This document shows, piece after piece, positions 32,893-41,543 of a stretch of DNA of 55,074 nucleotides. A model generated the notes under the pieces. The model had not been told where the DNA came from. It saw only the letters and a program-made list of their open reading frames with translations, and did no database searches. A program made the position numbers and the translations under genes. The DNA comes from Streptomyces sp. OR43 (GTDB lineage Bacteria > Actinomycetota > Actinomycetes > Streptomycetales > Streptomycetaceae). The DNA lies in assembly GCF_008042275.1 (NCBI RefSeq), contig NZ_RDBK01000043.1, positions 277,854 through 332,927 of the forward strand. Reading direction: 5' to 3'. How positions within the stretch are numbered: the first letter of the stretch is position 1; the number at the start of each line of letters is the position of its first letter.

Positions 32893-33039
32893 GTGGGAAA
32901 AGCTTCCGTCTTCCGTGTGGGGTTACGGGGACCGGCCGGGCGCCGGAACGCAGCCGGCCGGCCCCCGTGGAGGGACCGGCCCGACTGCGTCGCGCGCGGT
33001 GCCGGGGCCCGTGCCGGTCAGGCACGGGCCCCAGGTGGG

Positions 33040-36000
33040 TCAGGCCTCGTCGGCCGAAGCCGTGACGGTGGCCGACGACTGCTCGGCCGCCACCGTCTTC
33101 TTCGCCGCCTTCTTGGCCGTCGTCTTCTTCGCGACGGTCTTCTTGGCCGCCGTCTTCTTGACGGCCGCCTTCTTGGCCGTGGCCTTCTTCGCCGTCTTGC
33201 GGGCCGCCTTCTTGGCCGGTGCCGGTTCGGCGCCGTCCTCGGGGGCGGACTCCGGTCCGGCGCCCGTCACCACGACGACCTCGGCCTCCTCTGCCCCTGC
33301 GGGGGAACCCGCGGGTGCGGTGACCTTACGGGTCACCCGGCGCCGGGCACGCGGCGGTGCGGCCGGCTCCTCGGCGGGAGCCTCGACGTGCGGCGCCTCG
33401 ACGACCGGGTCCTCCGCGGCGACCGGGTCGGCGTCGGACACCGGCTCCTCGGCGACGGGGGCGGGCTCGGCGGCCGGAGCCGGCTCGACGACCGGGACGG
33501 GCTCGGCTGCCGGGGCCGGCGAACCCGCCGGGGCGGTCGCCTTCCGGGTCGCCCGACGGCGCGTACGGCCCTGCGGTGCCTCGGCCGGCGCCTCGGCGAC
33601 CGGCTCCGGTACGGCGACCGGCTCCGCCACCGGCTCCGGCTCCGCGACCGGCTCGGCCACCGGGGCCGGGGCGGACGCGGACCGCGGGGCGCCGGCCGGG
33701 GCCGTCGCCTTACGCGTGGCCCGACGACGGCCACGGCCGCGACCGGCTGCCGCCTCGGCCTCGGCCGGGCTGCTGTACAGCTCCTCGTCCGGGACGAACT
33801 CCGGCTCGGGAAGCGCCAGCGGAGCGGCGACCTCGGCAGCCACCTCCGCCTCGGTCTCGACGTCGGTGTCCGTCTCGGAGACGTGCTCGTGGTCGTGCTC
33901 GTGGTCCTGGCCCGAGCCGCCGCGGCGCTTCTTGGAACGCTTGCCGTTGCCGCCGCCACCGACCGAGGTGGGCTGCTCCATGTGCACGATCACGCCGCGC
34001 CCGTTGCAGTGGACACAGGTCTCGGAGAAGGACTCCAGCAGACCCTGGCCGACCCGCTTACGGGTCATCTGGACCAGGCCCAGCGAGGTGACCTCCGCGA
34101 CCTGGTGCTTCGTACGGTCGCGTCCCAGGCACTCCAGCAGACGCCGCAGCACCAGGTCCCGGTTGGACTCCAGCACCATGTCGATGAAGTCGACGACCAC
34201 GATGCCGCCGAGGTCGCGCAGCCGCAGCTGGCGCACGATCTCCTCGGCCGCCTCCAGGTTGTTCTTGGTGACGGTCTCCTCGAGGTTGCCGCCCTGACCG
34301 GTGAACTTGCCGGTGTTGACGTCGACGACGACCATCGCCTCGGTCTTGTCGATCACCAGCGAGCCGCCGCTCGGCAGGTAGACCTTGCGGTCCAGCGCCT
34401 TCATGAGCTGCTCGTCGATCCGGTACGTCGCGAAGATGTCGACCTCGGAGGTCCACCGCGACAGCCGGTCCGTCAGGTCGGGCGCCACGTGCGAGACGTA
34501 GCCGTAGATCGTCTCCCACGCCTCGTCACCGCTGACGATGACCTTGGAGAAGTCCTCGTTGAAGATGTCGCGGACGACCCGGACGGTCATGTCCGGCTCG
34601 CCGTAGAGAAGCGTCGGCGCGTTGGAGCTGCCGCTACTCTTCGACTTCTTCTGGATGTCCTCCCACTGCTGCTGCAGCCGCTCCACGTCACGGCGCAGCT
34701 CGTCCTCGCTCGCGCCCTCCGCGGCGGTGCGGACGATGACGCCCGCGTCCTCGGGAACGATCTTCTTGAGGATGGTCTTGAGCCGGGCGCGCTCGGTGTC
34801 GGGCAGCTTGCGGCTGATCCCCGTCATCGAGCCCTCGGGCACGTAGACCAGGTAGCGGCCGGGCAGCGAGACCTGGCTGGTCAGGCGGGCGCCCTTGTGG
34901 CCGATCGGGTCCTTCGTCACCTGGACGAGGACCGACTGGCCGGACTTGAGGGCGGTCTCGATACGGCGCGGCCCGTGGGCCATGCCGAGCGCCTCGAAGT
35001 TGACCTCACCGGCGTACAGGACGGCGTTGCGGCCCTTGCCGATGTCGACGAAGGCGGCCTCCATCGACGGCAGGACGTTCTGGACCTTGCCCAGGTAGAC
35101 GTTGCCGACGTAGCTGGTGGCCTGCTCCTTGTTGACGTAGTGCTCGACGAGCACGTTGTCCTCGAGGACGCCGATCTGGGTGCGCTCGCCGCTCTGGCGG
35201 ACGACCATCACCCGCTCGACGGCCTCGCGGCGCGCCAGGAACTCGGCCTCGGTGATGATCGGCACCCGGCGGCGGCCCTGCTCGCGTCCCTCACGGCGGC
35301 GCTGCTTCTTCGCCTCCATACGGGTCGAGCCCTTGATGGACTGGACCTCGTCGAAGCCGGTGCCGGGCTCGCGCTCGGCCTCCTTCTTGCGGGGCTCACG
35401 GACCTTGACGACCGTACGCTCCGGGTCGTCCGTGCCGTTCTCGGCGTCGGACGAGGAGTCACCGCTGCGGCGACGACGGCGACGGCGCCGGCGGCTGCTG
35501 CTCGATCCGGAGGCACCGGAGTCGTTGTCGTCCTGCTCGTCGTCGCCCTCGTCCTCGGGCTCCTGGGCGGGCTCGTGCTCGTCCTCGGCGTGGTCGGCGG
35601 AGTCGTCGGCGTGCTGCTCGGCGGCGTCGTCCTCGGCGGACTCGCCACGGCGGCGGCGACGACCTCCGCGACGACGGCGGCGCGACGGGCGGTCGCCGTA
35701 CTCGTCGGTCTCCTCCCCGTCCTGCTCGGCGTCGCTCTCGTGGGAAGGCTCCTGCTCGTCCTCGGCCTGCTCCTGAACCGGAGCGGCGGCCGGGGCGGAC
35801 TCGGCGACGGGCTCGGCCTCGGCGGCCTCACCACGGCGACGACGACGGCGACGCGAACCGCCCTGCGGCGCGGCCTCGGCGGGGGCGGCCGGCTCGGCGG
35901 GAGCGGCGGTCCGCTCCTCCGCCGTCACGGTCTCGTCCTCGAGCTCCTCGTCGGGCGCGACGGAGGGCTGGGCGGCGGCTGCGGCGGCAGCGGTCTCCGG

Positions 36001-37134
36001 GGTCTGGAACATCGGCTCGGCGAAGACCGGCGCCTGGAACACGGCGACGGCGGGGCGCTCCGCCCGGCGGCTCCTGCGCGCGGGCTCCTCGACCTTGCCG
36101 GTGAACTCGGGCCGGCCCGCGGCGGCGGTGGCGCGACGACGCTGACGGCCGCGCGGGGCGGCCTCCTCGACCTCGGCGGTCTCGGCGGCGAGCTCCTCCA
36201 CGGCTTCCTCGGGCAGGCTCTCGCCCGTCAGGTTCCCGTTGCGCTCCTCGACGGCCTCCGTGACCTGCGGGGCACCCGCGGGAGAGGTTGCCTTGCGGGA
36301 AGCACGGCGGCGGCCACGCGGGGCCTCGACCGGCTCCGCGGCCTCTTCCTCGACCGGGGCGGCGGCGACCGGCTCGGCAGCCGCGACAACCGGCTCCACG
36401 ACGGCTTCGGTCCGGGCGGCCTGCGGCGCACCGGCGGGCGCGGAGGCCCTGCGCCGGGTACGGCCACGCGGCGCCTCGGCCACGGCGGGCTCGGCCACGG
36501 CGGGCTCGACGGCCTCGGCCGCTACGGCCTCCTCGACGATCTCGGCCACCTCGGCGGCCTGCGGCGCACCGGCGGGGGCCGTCGCCTTGCGCGAGGCACG
36601 ACGACGCGCACGCGGCGCCTCGACCGGCTCCACGACCTCTTCCCCGACCACGGCGACCGGCTCGGCAGCCGCGACAACCGGCTCCACGACCTCCACGGTC
36701 TCGGCGGCCTGCGGCGCACCGGCAGGGGCCGTCGCCTTGCGCGAGGCACGACGACGCGCACGCGGCGCCTCGACCGGCTCCACGACCTCTTCCCCGACCA
36801 CGGCGACCGGCTCGGCAGCCGCGACAACCGGCTCCACGACCTCCACGGTCTCGGCGGCCTGCGGCGCACCGGCGGGAGCCGTCGCCTTACGGACGGCGCG
36901 GCGGCGCGCGCGGACGGGCGGCGCGGCCTCGGCGGCGCTCTCGTTGCTGGTCTCCGACTCTCCGGCGTCAACGGCCGGTATGGCCGAAGCCTCGGCTCCG
37001 GCCTCCACGCCCGCGGTCGGCGGGCCTGCCGGGCGGGATGCCGCGCGGCGCCTGCGGCGCGGCGGCAGCTTGTCCCCGGGGGTGTTGCTGTCTTCTGCGT
37101 TCCCGGCCGTGCCGGGTTCGGTGGGCTGAGGCAT
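33040..37134 (-). CDS. rne: Ribonuclease E/G with long disordered N- and C-terminal arms
   Basis: The protein has 1364 residues from ATG 37134, with GGGAG upstream. Residues 1-640 are disordered and rich in Ala, Glu, Pro and Arg. They include two near-identical 50-residue repeats (about 96-195) and several TAPAGAP motifs. The catalytic core spans about 640-1060: S1 domain with GVLEDNVLVEHYVNKEQATS and YVGNVYLGKVQNVLP, metal-binding VVVDVNTGKFTG near 936, and the zinc link CVHCNGRGVI near 1038. Residues 1060-1364 are again disordered, ending in a Lys/Ala-rich histone-H1-like tail (KKAARKTAKKATAKK). It starts mRNA decay and processes rRNA and tRNA. The core lies between two arms, as in Streptomyces RNase ES. 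Confidence 0.95.
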   Translation of the reverse strand: MPQPTEPGTAGNAEDSNTPGDKLPPRRRRRAASRPAGPPTAGVEAGAEASAIPAVDAGESETSNESAAEAAPPVRARRRAVRKATAPAGAPQAAETVEVVEPVVAAAEPVAVVGEEVVEPVEAPRARRRASRKATAPAGAPQAAETVEVVEPVVAAAEPVAVVGEEVVEPVEAPRARRRASRKATAPAGAPQAAEVAEIVEEAVAAEAVEPAVAEPAVAEAPRGRTRRRASAPAGAPQAARTEAVVEPVVAAAEPVAAAPVEEEAAEPVEAPRGRRRASRKATSPAGAPQVTEAVEERNGNLTGESLPEEAVEELAAETAEVEEAAPRGRQRRRATAAAGRPEFTGKVEEPARRSRRAERPAVAVFQAPVFAEPMFQTPETAAAAAAAQPSVAPDEELEDETVTAEERTAAPAEPAAPAEAAPQGGSRRRRRRRGEAAEAEPVAESAPAAAPVQEQAEDEQEPSHESDAEQDGEETDEYGDRPSRRRRRGGRRRRRGESAEDDAAEQHADDSADHAEDEHEPAQEPEDEGDDEQDDNDSGASGSSSSRRRRRRRRRSGDSSSDAENGTDDPERTVVKVREPRKKEAEREPGTGFDEVQSIKGSTRMEAKKQRRREGREQGRRRVPIITEAEFLARREAVERVMVVRQSGERTQIGVLEDNVLVEHYVNKEQATSYVGNVYLGKVQNVLPSMEAAFVDIGKGRNAVLYAGEVNFEALGMAHGPRRIETALKSGQSVLVQVTKDPIGHKGARLTSQVSLPGRYLVYVPEGSMTGISRKLPDTERARLKTILKKIVPEDAGVIVRTAAEGASEDELRRDVERLQQQWEDIQKKSKSSGSSNAPTLLYGEPDMTVRVVRDIFNEDFSKVIVSGDEAWETIYGYVSHVAPDLTDRLSRWTSEVDIFATYRIDEQLMKALDRKVYLPSGGSLVIDKTEAMVVVDVNTGKFTGQGGNLEETVTKNNLEAAEEIVRQLRLRDLGGIVVVDFIDMVLESNRDLVLRRLLECLGRDRTKHQVAEVTSLGLVQMTRKRVGQGLLESFSETCVHCNGRGVIVHMEQPTSVGGGGNGKRSKKRRGGSGQDHEHDHEHVSETDTDVETEAEVAAEVAAPLALPEPEFVPDEELYSSPAEAEAAAGRGRGRRRATRKATAPAGAPRSASAPAPVAEPVAEPEPVAEPVAVPEPVAEAPAEAPQGRTRRRATRKATAPAGSPAPAAEPVPVVEPAPAAEPAPVAEEPVSDADPVAAEDPVVEAPHVEAPAEEPAAPPRARRRVTRKVTAPAGSPAGAEEAEVVVVTGAGPESAPEDGAEPAPAKKAARKTAKKATAKKAAVKKTAAKKTVAKKTTAKKAAKKTVAAEQSSATVTASADEA
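36551..36850 (-). repeat. Two near-identical 150-bp tandem repeats inside rne
   Basis: Bases 36551-36700 and 36701-36850 match except for one base (36724, A instead of G, by reading). A third, incomplete copy starts at 36851. Each copy encodes 50 residues including APRARRRASRKATAPAGAPQ and AAAEPVAVVGEEVVEPVE. The frame is preserved. Confidence 0.9.
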
Positions 37135-37366
37135 GCGGGCGGTTCTCCCGTCGGGCTCCCGGGCGCCGCGTCTGATTCCGGTCCGGCACGGTCCGCATGA
37201 GGTACGCGGTACCGCCGTCCGGGGCGCGGTCGCCGCACGGGGGCTGAATGTCTGGCTCGCCGGTTCCCTACGCGGTGTGCGCACGGCCTGGCGAAAGTCT
37301 TATGGGTCAGCGCGCGGCCCGGCCCAGGTGGCTCCCGAGTCCGAGGGCTGCGCTACAACGACCGCC

Positions 37367-38275
37367 TTACGCGGAACCTGCACCTTCAGGCGCCGTCGCG
37401 ACGGCGGTCCCGGTGGCCGTGGGTAGGACGGCCGGGGCTGCCTCGCGGTCGGGCGCGAGCGGGTCGGTCACCGTGCCGGACTCCTCGTCGAAGAGCCCCT
37501 GCGCCAGCCTGGTCACCGCTGCGGGGACCGGCGGCGCCAGGTCGGCCACAACGCGGAGACCGGACAGGACGTCGTCAGGCCGAACGGCAGGTGTCACGTG
37601 CCGAACAACCAGCCGCAGTATCGCACAGGCCTTGTCCCCGGGCCTATCAGGCTGATGATCAAGGGCCTGCAGGTCGACGACGGCGGACCGGGCGTCGAAG
37701 CTGCGGATGCCGTTCTTCGTACGGCGCTCGACCTCGACGGTCTCGGCCGCGTTGAACGCGGCGACGGCCTTCTCGGCGTCCTCCACGGCGACCCCGTTCA
37801 GCCGCATCTCCCAGACGGAGGCGGTGAGCCGGTCGGCGAGACCCGAGGTACGGGCCTCGACGGCGTCGGTGATGTCCAGGCCGTCCGGCAGCGAGTCGTT
37901 GAGGAGCTCGCGCAGCGTGCCCGGATCACGGGCCTCGGTGAGAGCGATCTCCAGGAACTCGGCCTCGCTGCCCGTGCCGGTGGGTGCGGCGTTGGCGTAC
38001 GACACCTTGGGGTGCGGGGTGAAGCCCGCCGAGTAGGCCATGGGCACCTCGGAGCGGCGCAGCGCCCGCTCGAAGGCACGCTGGAAGTCTCGATGACTGG
38101 TGAACCGGAGGCGGCCGCGCTTGGTGTAGCGCAGTCGGATGCGCTGCACTGCCGGTGCGGGCGGCGGGCCTTCGGGCTGTCGCTTGCCCAGTGGTTCTTC
38201 TCCTCGGTGCGGAGCGGACGCGGTGGCACGCCGCCCTCGAAATACGGTGGCCCGGGGGCGTCCGGTCCGGCTCAC
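37367..38275 (-). CDS. TIGR03936-type (DUF2344) radical SAM-associated protein
   Basis: The protein has 302 residues from GTG 38275, whose codon overlaps the stop of the repeat membrane protein (GTGA). A second possible start is CTG 38191 (LGKRQPEG) with GGAGAAG five bases upstream, which would fit where I recall family members starting. Conserved sequences are RIRLRYTKRGRLRFTSHRDF, FERALRRSEVPMAYSAGFTP and HPKVSYANAAPTGTGSEAEF. In many bacteria this domain is fused to the C-terminus of a B12-binding radical SAM protein; here the partner is encoded 1.3 kb upstream. The biochemical function is not established. The C-terminal 70 residues are Ala/Pro-rich. Confidence 0.9.
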   Translation of the reverse strand: MSRTGRPRATVFRGRRATASAPHRGEEPLGKRQPEGPPPAPAVQRIRLRYTKRGRLRFTSHRDFQRAFERALRRSEVPMAYSAGFTPHPKVSYANAAPTGTGSEAEFLEIALTEARDPGTLRELLNDSLPDGLDITDAVEARTSGLADRLTASVWEMRLNGVAVEDAEKAVAAFNAAETVEVERRTKNGIRSFDARSAVVDLQALDHQPDRPGDKACAILRLVVRHVTPAVRPDDVLSGLRVVADLAPPVPAAVTRLAQGLFDEESGTVTDPLAPDREAAPAVLPTATGTAVATAPEGAGSA

Positions 38276-39471
38276 CCCTGCGGGACGGATTTCTCTTTCC
38301 GCAGGGAGATCTCTGGGTCGGGCGCCGCGCTGGGCACGATCGTTGTACTACCCAGAGTACGCGCAGACACGCCCCCGGGTTCCCGGGGCTCGGGTTCGCG
38401 CGGCCCGCCGACCAGCGCCCGCCAGGCGTCGCGCCTGGCCTGCCGGACTGTCTCGCGCGCCGCGCGGAGCGTCTGCCGGGCCGTCCGGCCCACCGCGCGG
38501 GCGGCCCGGCCTGCCGGTACGAACACGGCGTCGCGCAGGAAGTGGCCGACCGGGGTGCACACCGCGCGGTAGGCCCAGGCCGCCGGCGCCCCGACCAGGT
38601 GCCACGCCAGCCACACCAGTGCCCGGCCCACGGCCCGCGAGACGAACCCGGCGACCCGCCAGGCCACGCCGAACGCGGCAGCGATCTCCCGGCCCACGGG
38701 CGTCAGGATCCGCCGGTACACCCAGGCCACCGGGGCCACGACCAGCACCGTGGCCAGCCACCGGACGGCGGCCCACAGCCCCCGGCAGCCGGCCTCGACG
38801 CCACGGACCAGCAGATCGAGGAACCAGGCGAGGCCGTGACCCAGTGGAGTGAGCAGCTCCCGGTACGTCCACGCCAGCGGCAGCACGATCAGATGCTCCA
38901 CCAGCCAGGCGGCGGCCAGTCCCAGCGGCTTGAGGACGTAGCGCCACAACAGGACCGCCGGCAGGACGAGCAGGGCGGTGAGCAGCCACTTCACAGCGGT
39001 GGCGATCCCCCGCCCGGCCGGGTCGACGAGTGCCCGCCGGACCCACCGCAGCCCGTGCCCGATCGGGGTGAGCACGCGCGCGTACAGCCAGGTGACCGGC
39101 ACCACGATCCCGTATCGGACCCCGGGGACCACCACGTACCGCCACAGCGCGACCCATGGCCATACGAACACCGCCATGGCCAGCCGGCGCAGCCCGTGCC
39201 CGAGTGGGGTCAGCACCTGGGCGTACAGCCATCGGGCCGGAATCACGACCAGCACCTCGCCGAGCCACGCCAGCGCCCGCCCCAGCGGGCGCAGCAGGAT
39301 CCGGTCGGCGGCACGGGCGCCGACGACGAGGGCGTCCCAGATCATCCGCACGGGCAGGACGAGGACGAGCACGACGATCCTCACCGGAATCCTGACGAGC
39401 GCGGTGATGCAGCCGTCGCCGCCCTCGTACCGCACGGGTGCCTGGTGCTTTCCGTATTCCATGCACGTCAT
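38272..39471 (-). CDS. Membrane-associated protein made of repeated WxYxxxLTPxGHGL units
   Basis: The protein has 399 residues from ATG 39471; ATG 39462 (MEYGKHQAP) is an equally plausible start. Five clear units lie at 81-94, 128-141, 201-214, 250-263 and 299-312, of the form WLYAQVLTPLGHGL. Half-units such as LWRYVVVPGVRYG (109-121) and LWRYVLKPLGLAA (175-187) lie between them. Spacings are near 47-49 residues, or about 24-25 counting half-units. Hydrophobic runs (VVLVLVLPVRM, LLTALLVLPAVLLW, TVLVVAPVAW) alternate with Arg-rich turns, suggesting several in-plane or short membrane helices. Residues 320-380 are Arg/Ala-rich. It is encoded between the two radical SAM-family genes. I do not recognise a function. 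Confidence 0.85.
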   Translation of the reverse strand: MTCMEYGKHQAPVRYEGGDGCITALVRIPVRIVVLVLVLPVRMIWDALVVGARAADRILLRPLGRALAWLGEVLVVIPARWLYAQVLTPLGHGLRRLAMAVFVWPWVALWRYVVVPGVRYGIVVPVTWLYARVLTPIGHGLRWVRRALVDPAGRGIATAVKWLLTALLVLPAVLLWRYVLKPLGLAAAWLVEHLIVLPLAWTYRELLTPLGHGLAWFLDLLVRGVEAGCRGLWAAVRWLATVLVVAPVAWVYRRILTPVGREIAAAFGVAWRVAGFVSRAVGRALVWLAWHLVGAPAAWAYRAVCTPVGHFLRDAVFVPAGRAARAVGRTARQTLRAARETVRQARRDAWRALVGGPREPEPREPGGVSARTLGSTTIVPSAAPDPEISLRKEKSVPQG

Positions 39472-39476
39472 GACGC

Positions 39477-39512
39477 GAAGGCCCGGTCGGGGGTTTCCCC
39501 GACCGGGCCTTC
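39477..39512 (-). terminator. Terminator after the B12-radical SAM gene
   Basis: GAAGGCCCGGTCGGGG (39477-39492) pairs perfectly with CCCCGACCGGGCCTTC (39497-39512) around a GTTT loop. It stands between the radical SAM gene and the repeat membrane protein gene, so the latter needs another promoter or partial read-through. Confidence 0.85.
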
Positions 39513-39567
39513 GTCACCGAGCTGTCACCCGTCAGAAGCCGGGCGGTGTCAGGTCACTGACGGCTGC

Positions 39568-41493
39568 TCACTTCACGACCGTCAGCGGCAGGAGCTTCTT
39601 GCCCGTCGGGCCGATCTGAATGCTCGTGTCCATCTGAGGACAGACCCCGCAGTCGAAGCACGGCGTCCAGCGGCAGTCCTCGACCTCGGTCTCGTCGAGC
39701 GAGTCCTGCCAGTCCTCCCAGAGCCAGTCCTTGTCGAGACCGGAGTCCAGGTGGTCCCAGGGCAGGACCTCCTCGTAGGTCCGCTCGCGGGTGGTGTACC
39801 AGTCGACGTCCACGCCGAAGTCGGGCAGCGTCTTCTCGGCGCTCTTCATCCACAGGTCGTAGCTGAAGTACTCGCGCCAGCCGTCGAAGCGGCCGCCGGC
39901 CTCGTAGACCGCGCGGATGACGGAGCCGACGCGGCGGTCGCCGCGGGAGAGCAGGCCCTCGACGATGCCGGGCTTGCCGTCGTGGTAGCGGAAACCGATC
40001 GAGCGGCCGTACTTCTTGTCGCCGCGGATCTTGTCGCGGAGCTTCGTCAGCCGTGCGTCGGTCTCCTCGGCGCTGAGCTGCGGCGCCCACTGGAACGGGG
40101 TGTGAGGCTTGGGGACGAAGCCGCCGATGGAGACGGTGCAGCGGATGTCGTTCTGCCCGGACACCTCACGGCCCTTTGCGATCACCTTGACCGCCATGTC
40201 GCCGATCTGGAGGACGTCCTCGTCGGTCTCGGTGGGCAGGCCGCACATGAAGTACAGCTTCACCTGCCGCCAGCCGTTGCCGTACGCGGTGGAGACCGTA
40301 CGGATCAGGTCCTCCTCCGAGACCATCTTGTTGATGACCTTGCGCATGCGCTCGGAGCCGCCCTCGGGGGCGAAGGTGAGACCGGAACGGCGGCCGTTGC
40401 GGGTCAGCTCGTTGGCCAGGTCCACGTTGAACGCGTCGACGCGGGTGGAGGGCAGCGAGAGGCCGATCTTGTCCTCGGTGTAGCGGTCGGCGAGGCCCTT
40501 GGCGATCTCGCCGATCTCGGTGTGGTCGGCGGACGAGAGGGAGAGCAGGCCCACCTCCTCGAATCCCGTCGCCTTGAGACCCTTCTCCACCATGTCGCCG
40601 ATGCCGGTGATGCTTCGCTCCCGCACGGGGCGCGTGATCATGCCGGCCTGGCAGAAACGGCAGCCGCGGGTGCAGCCGCGGAAGATCTCCACGGACATCC
40701 GCTCGTGGACGGTCTCGGCGAGCGGGACGAGGGGCTGCTTGGGGTAGGGCCACTCGTCGAGGTCCATGACGGTGTGCTTGGACACCCGCCACGGCACGCC
40801 CGACTTGTTCGGTACGACGCGGCCGATGCGGCCGTCCGGGAGGTACTCGACGTCGTAGAAGCCGGGGACGTAGACGCCGCCGGTCCTCGCGAGGCGGAAC
40901 AGCACCTCCTCGCGGCCACCGGGGCGGCCTTCGGCCTTCCAGGCGCGGATGATCTCGGTGATCTCCAGGACGGCCTGCTCGCCGTCGCCGATGACCGCGC
41001 AGTCGATGAACTCCGCGATCGGTTCGGGGTTGAACGCGGCGTGGCCGCCCGCGAGCACGATCGGGTCGTCGAGGCCGCGGTCCTTGGCGGAGAGCGGGAT
41101 GCCGGCCAGGTCCAGGGCGGTGAGCATGTTGGTGTAGCCGAGTTCGGTGGAGAAGCTCAGCCCGAAGACGTCGAACGCCTTGACCGGGCGGTGGCCGTCC
41201 ACGGTGAACTGCGGCACCTTGTGCTCGCGCATCAGCGCTTCGAGGTCCGGCCAGACGCTGTAGGTGCGCTCGGCGAGGACGCCCTGGCGCTCGTTGAGTA
41301 CCTCGTAGAGGATCATGACGCCCTGGTTGGGCAGCCCGACCTCATAGGCGTCCGGGTACATGAGGGCCCAGCGGACGTCGCATTCGTCCCACGGTTTGAC
41401 GGTGGAGTTCAGCTCACCGCCGACGTACTGGATGGGCTTCTGCACATGCGGGAGCAGAGCTTCGAGCTGTGGGAAGACCGAATCGACAGACAT
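39568..41493 (-). CDS. TIGR03960-type B12-binding-domain radical SAM protein
   Basis: The protein has 641 residues from ATG 41493 (MSVDSVFPQLEALLPHV). The N-terminal Rossmann-like, B12-domain-related region has PDAYEVGLPNQGVMILYEVL and LAGGHAAFNPEPIAEFID. The radical SAM cluster motif is FRGCTRGCRFCQAG (CxxxCxxC). TIM-barrel elements include SLPSTRVDAFNVDLANEL and LTFAPEGGSERMRKVINK. A C-terminal CFDCGVCPQMD adds further cysteines that may bind a second Fe-S centre. The reaction is unknown; the family usually co-occurs with the DUF2344 protein and with RNase E/G, which are both encoded just downstream here, hinting at an RNA or ribosome-related modification. Confidence 0.92.
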   Translation of the reverse strand: MSVDSVFPQLEALLPHVQKPIQYVGGELNSTVKPWDECDVRWALMYPDAYEVGLPNQGVMILYEVLNERQGVLAERTYSVWPDLEALMREHKVPQFTVDGHRPVKAFDVFGLSFSTELGYTNMLTALDLAGIPLSAKDRGLDDPIVLAGGHAAFNPEPIAEFIDCAVIGDGEQAVLEITEIIRAWKAEGRPGGREEVLFRLARTGGVYVPGFYDVEYLPDGRIGRVVPNKSGVPWRVSKHTVMDLDEWPYPKQPLVPLAETVHERMSVEIFRGCTRGCRFCQAGMITRPVRERSITGIGDMVEKGLKATGFEEVGLLSLSSADHTEIGEIAKGLADRYTEDKIGLSLPSTRVDAFNVDLANELTRNGRRSGLTFAPEGGSERMRKVINKMVSEEDLIRTVSTAYGNGWRQVKLYFMCGLPTETDEDVLQIGDMAVKVIAKGREVSGQNDIRCTVSIGGFVPKPHTPFQWAPQLSAEETDARLTKLRDKIRGDKKYGRSIGFRYHDGKPGIVEGLLSRGDRRVGSVIRAVYEAGGRFDGWREYFSYDLWMKSAEKTLPDFGVDVDWYTTRERTYEEVLPWDHLDSGLDKDWLWEDWQDSLDETEVEDCRWTPCFDCGVCPQMDTSIQIGPTGKKLLPLTVVK

Positions 41494-41543
41494 CGCGAAC
41501 TTTCGAGAGCTGGCAGGGGTGACCATCCAGCGTACCGCGCCAC

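Noticed and set aside
36551..36890. Regular repeats considered as a CRISPR-like array
   Set aside because: The repeats are 150 bp, contiguous without spacers, in frame within rne, and no cas genes are present.
31933..37200. Open frame of 1755 codons on the plus strand opposite rne and galU
   Set aside because: It is a third-position shadow of GC-rich genes; its product is low-complexity Arg/Gly/Leu sequence, it has no family motif, and RNase E/G on the other strand is unmistakable.
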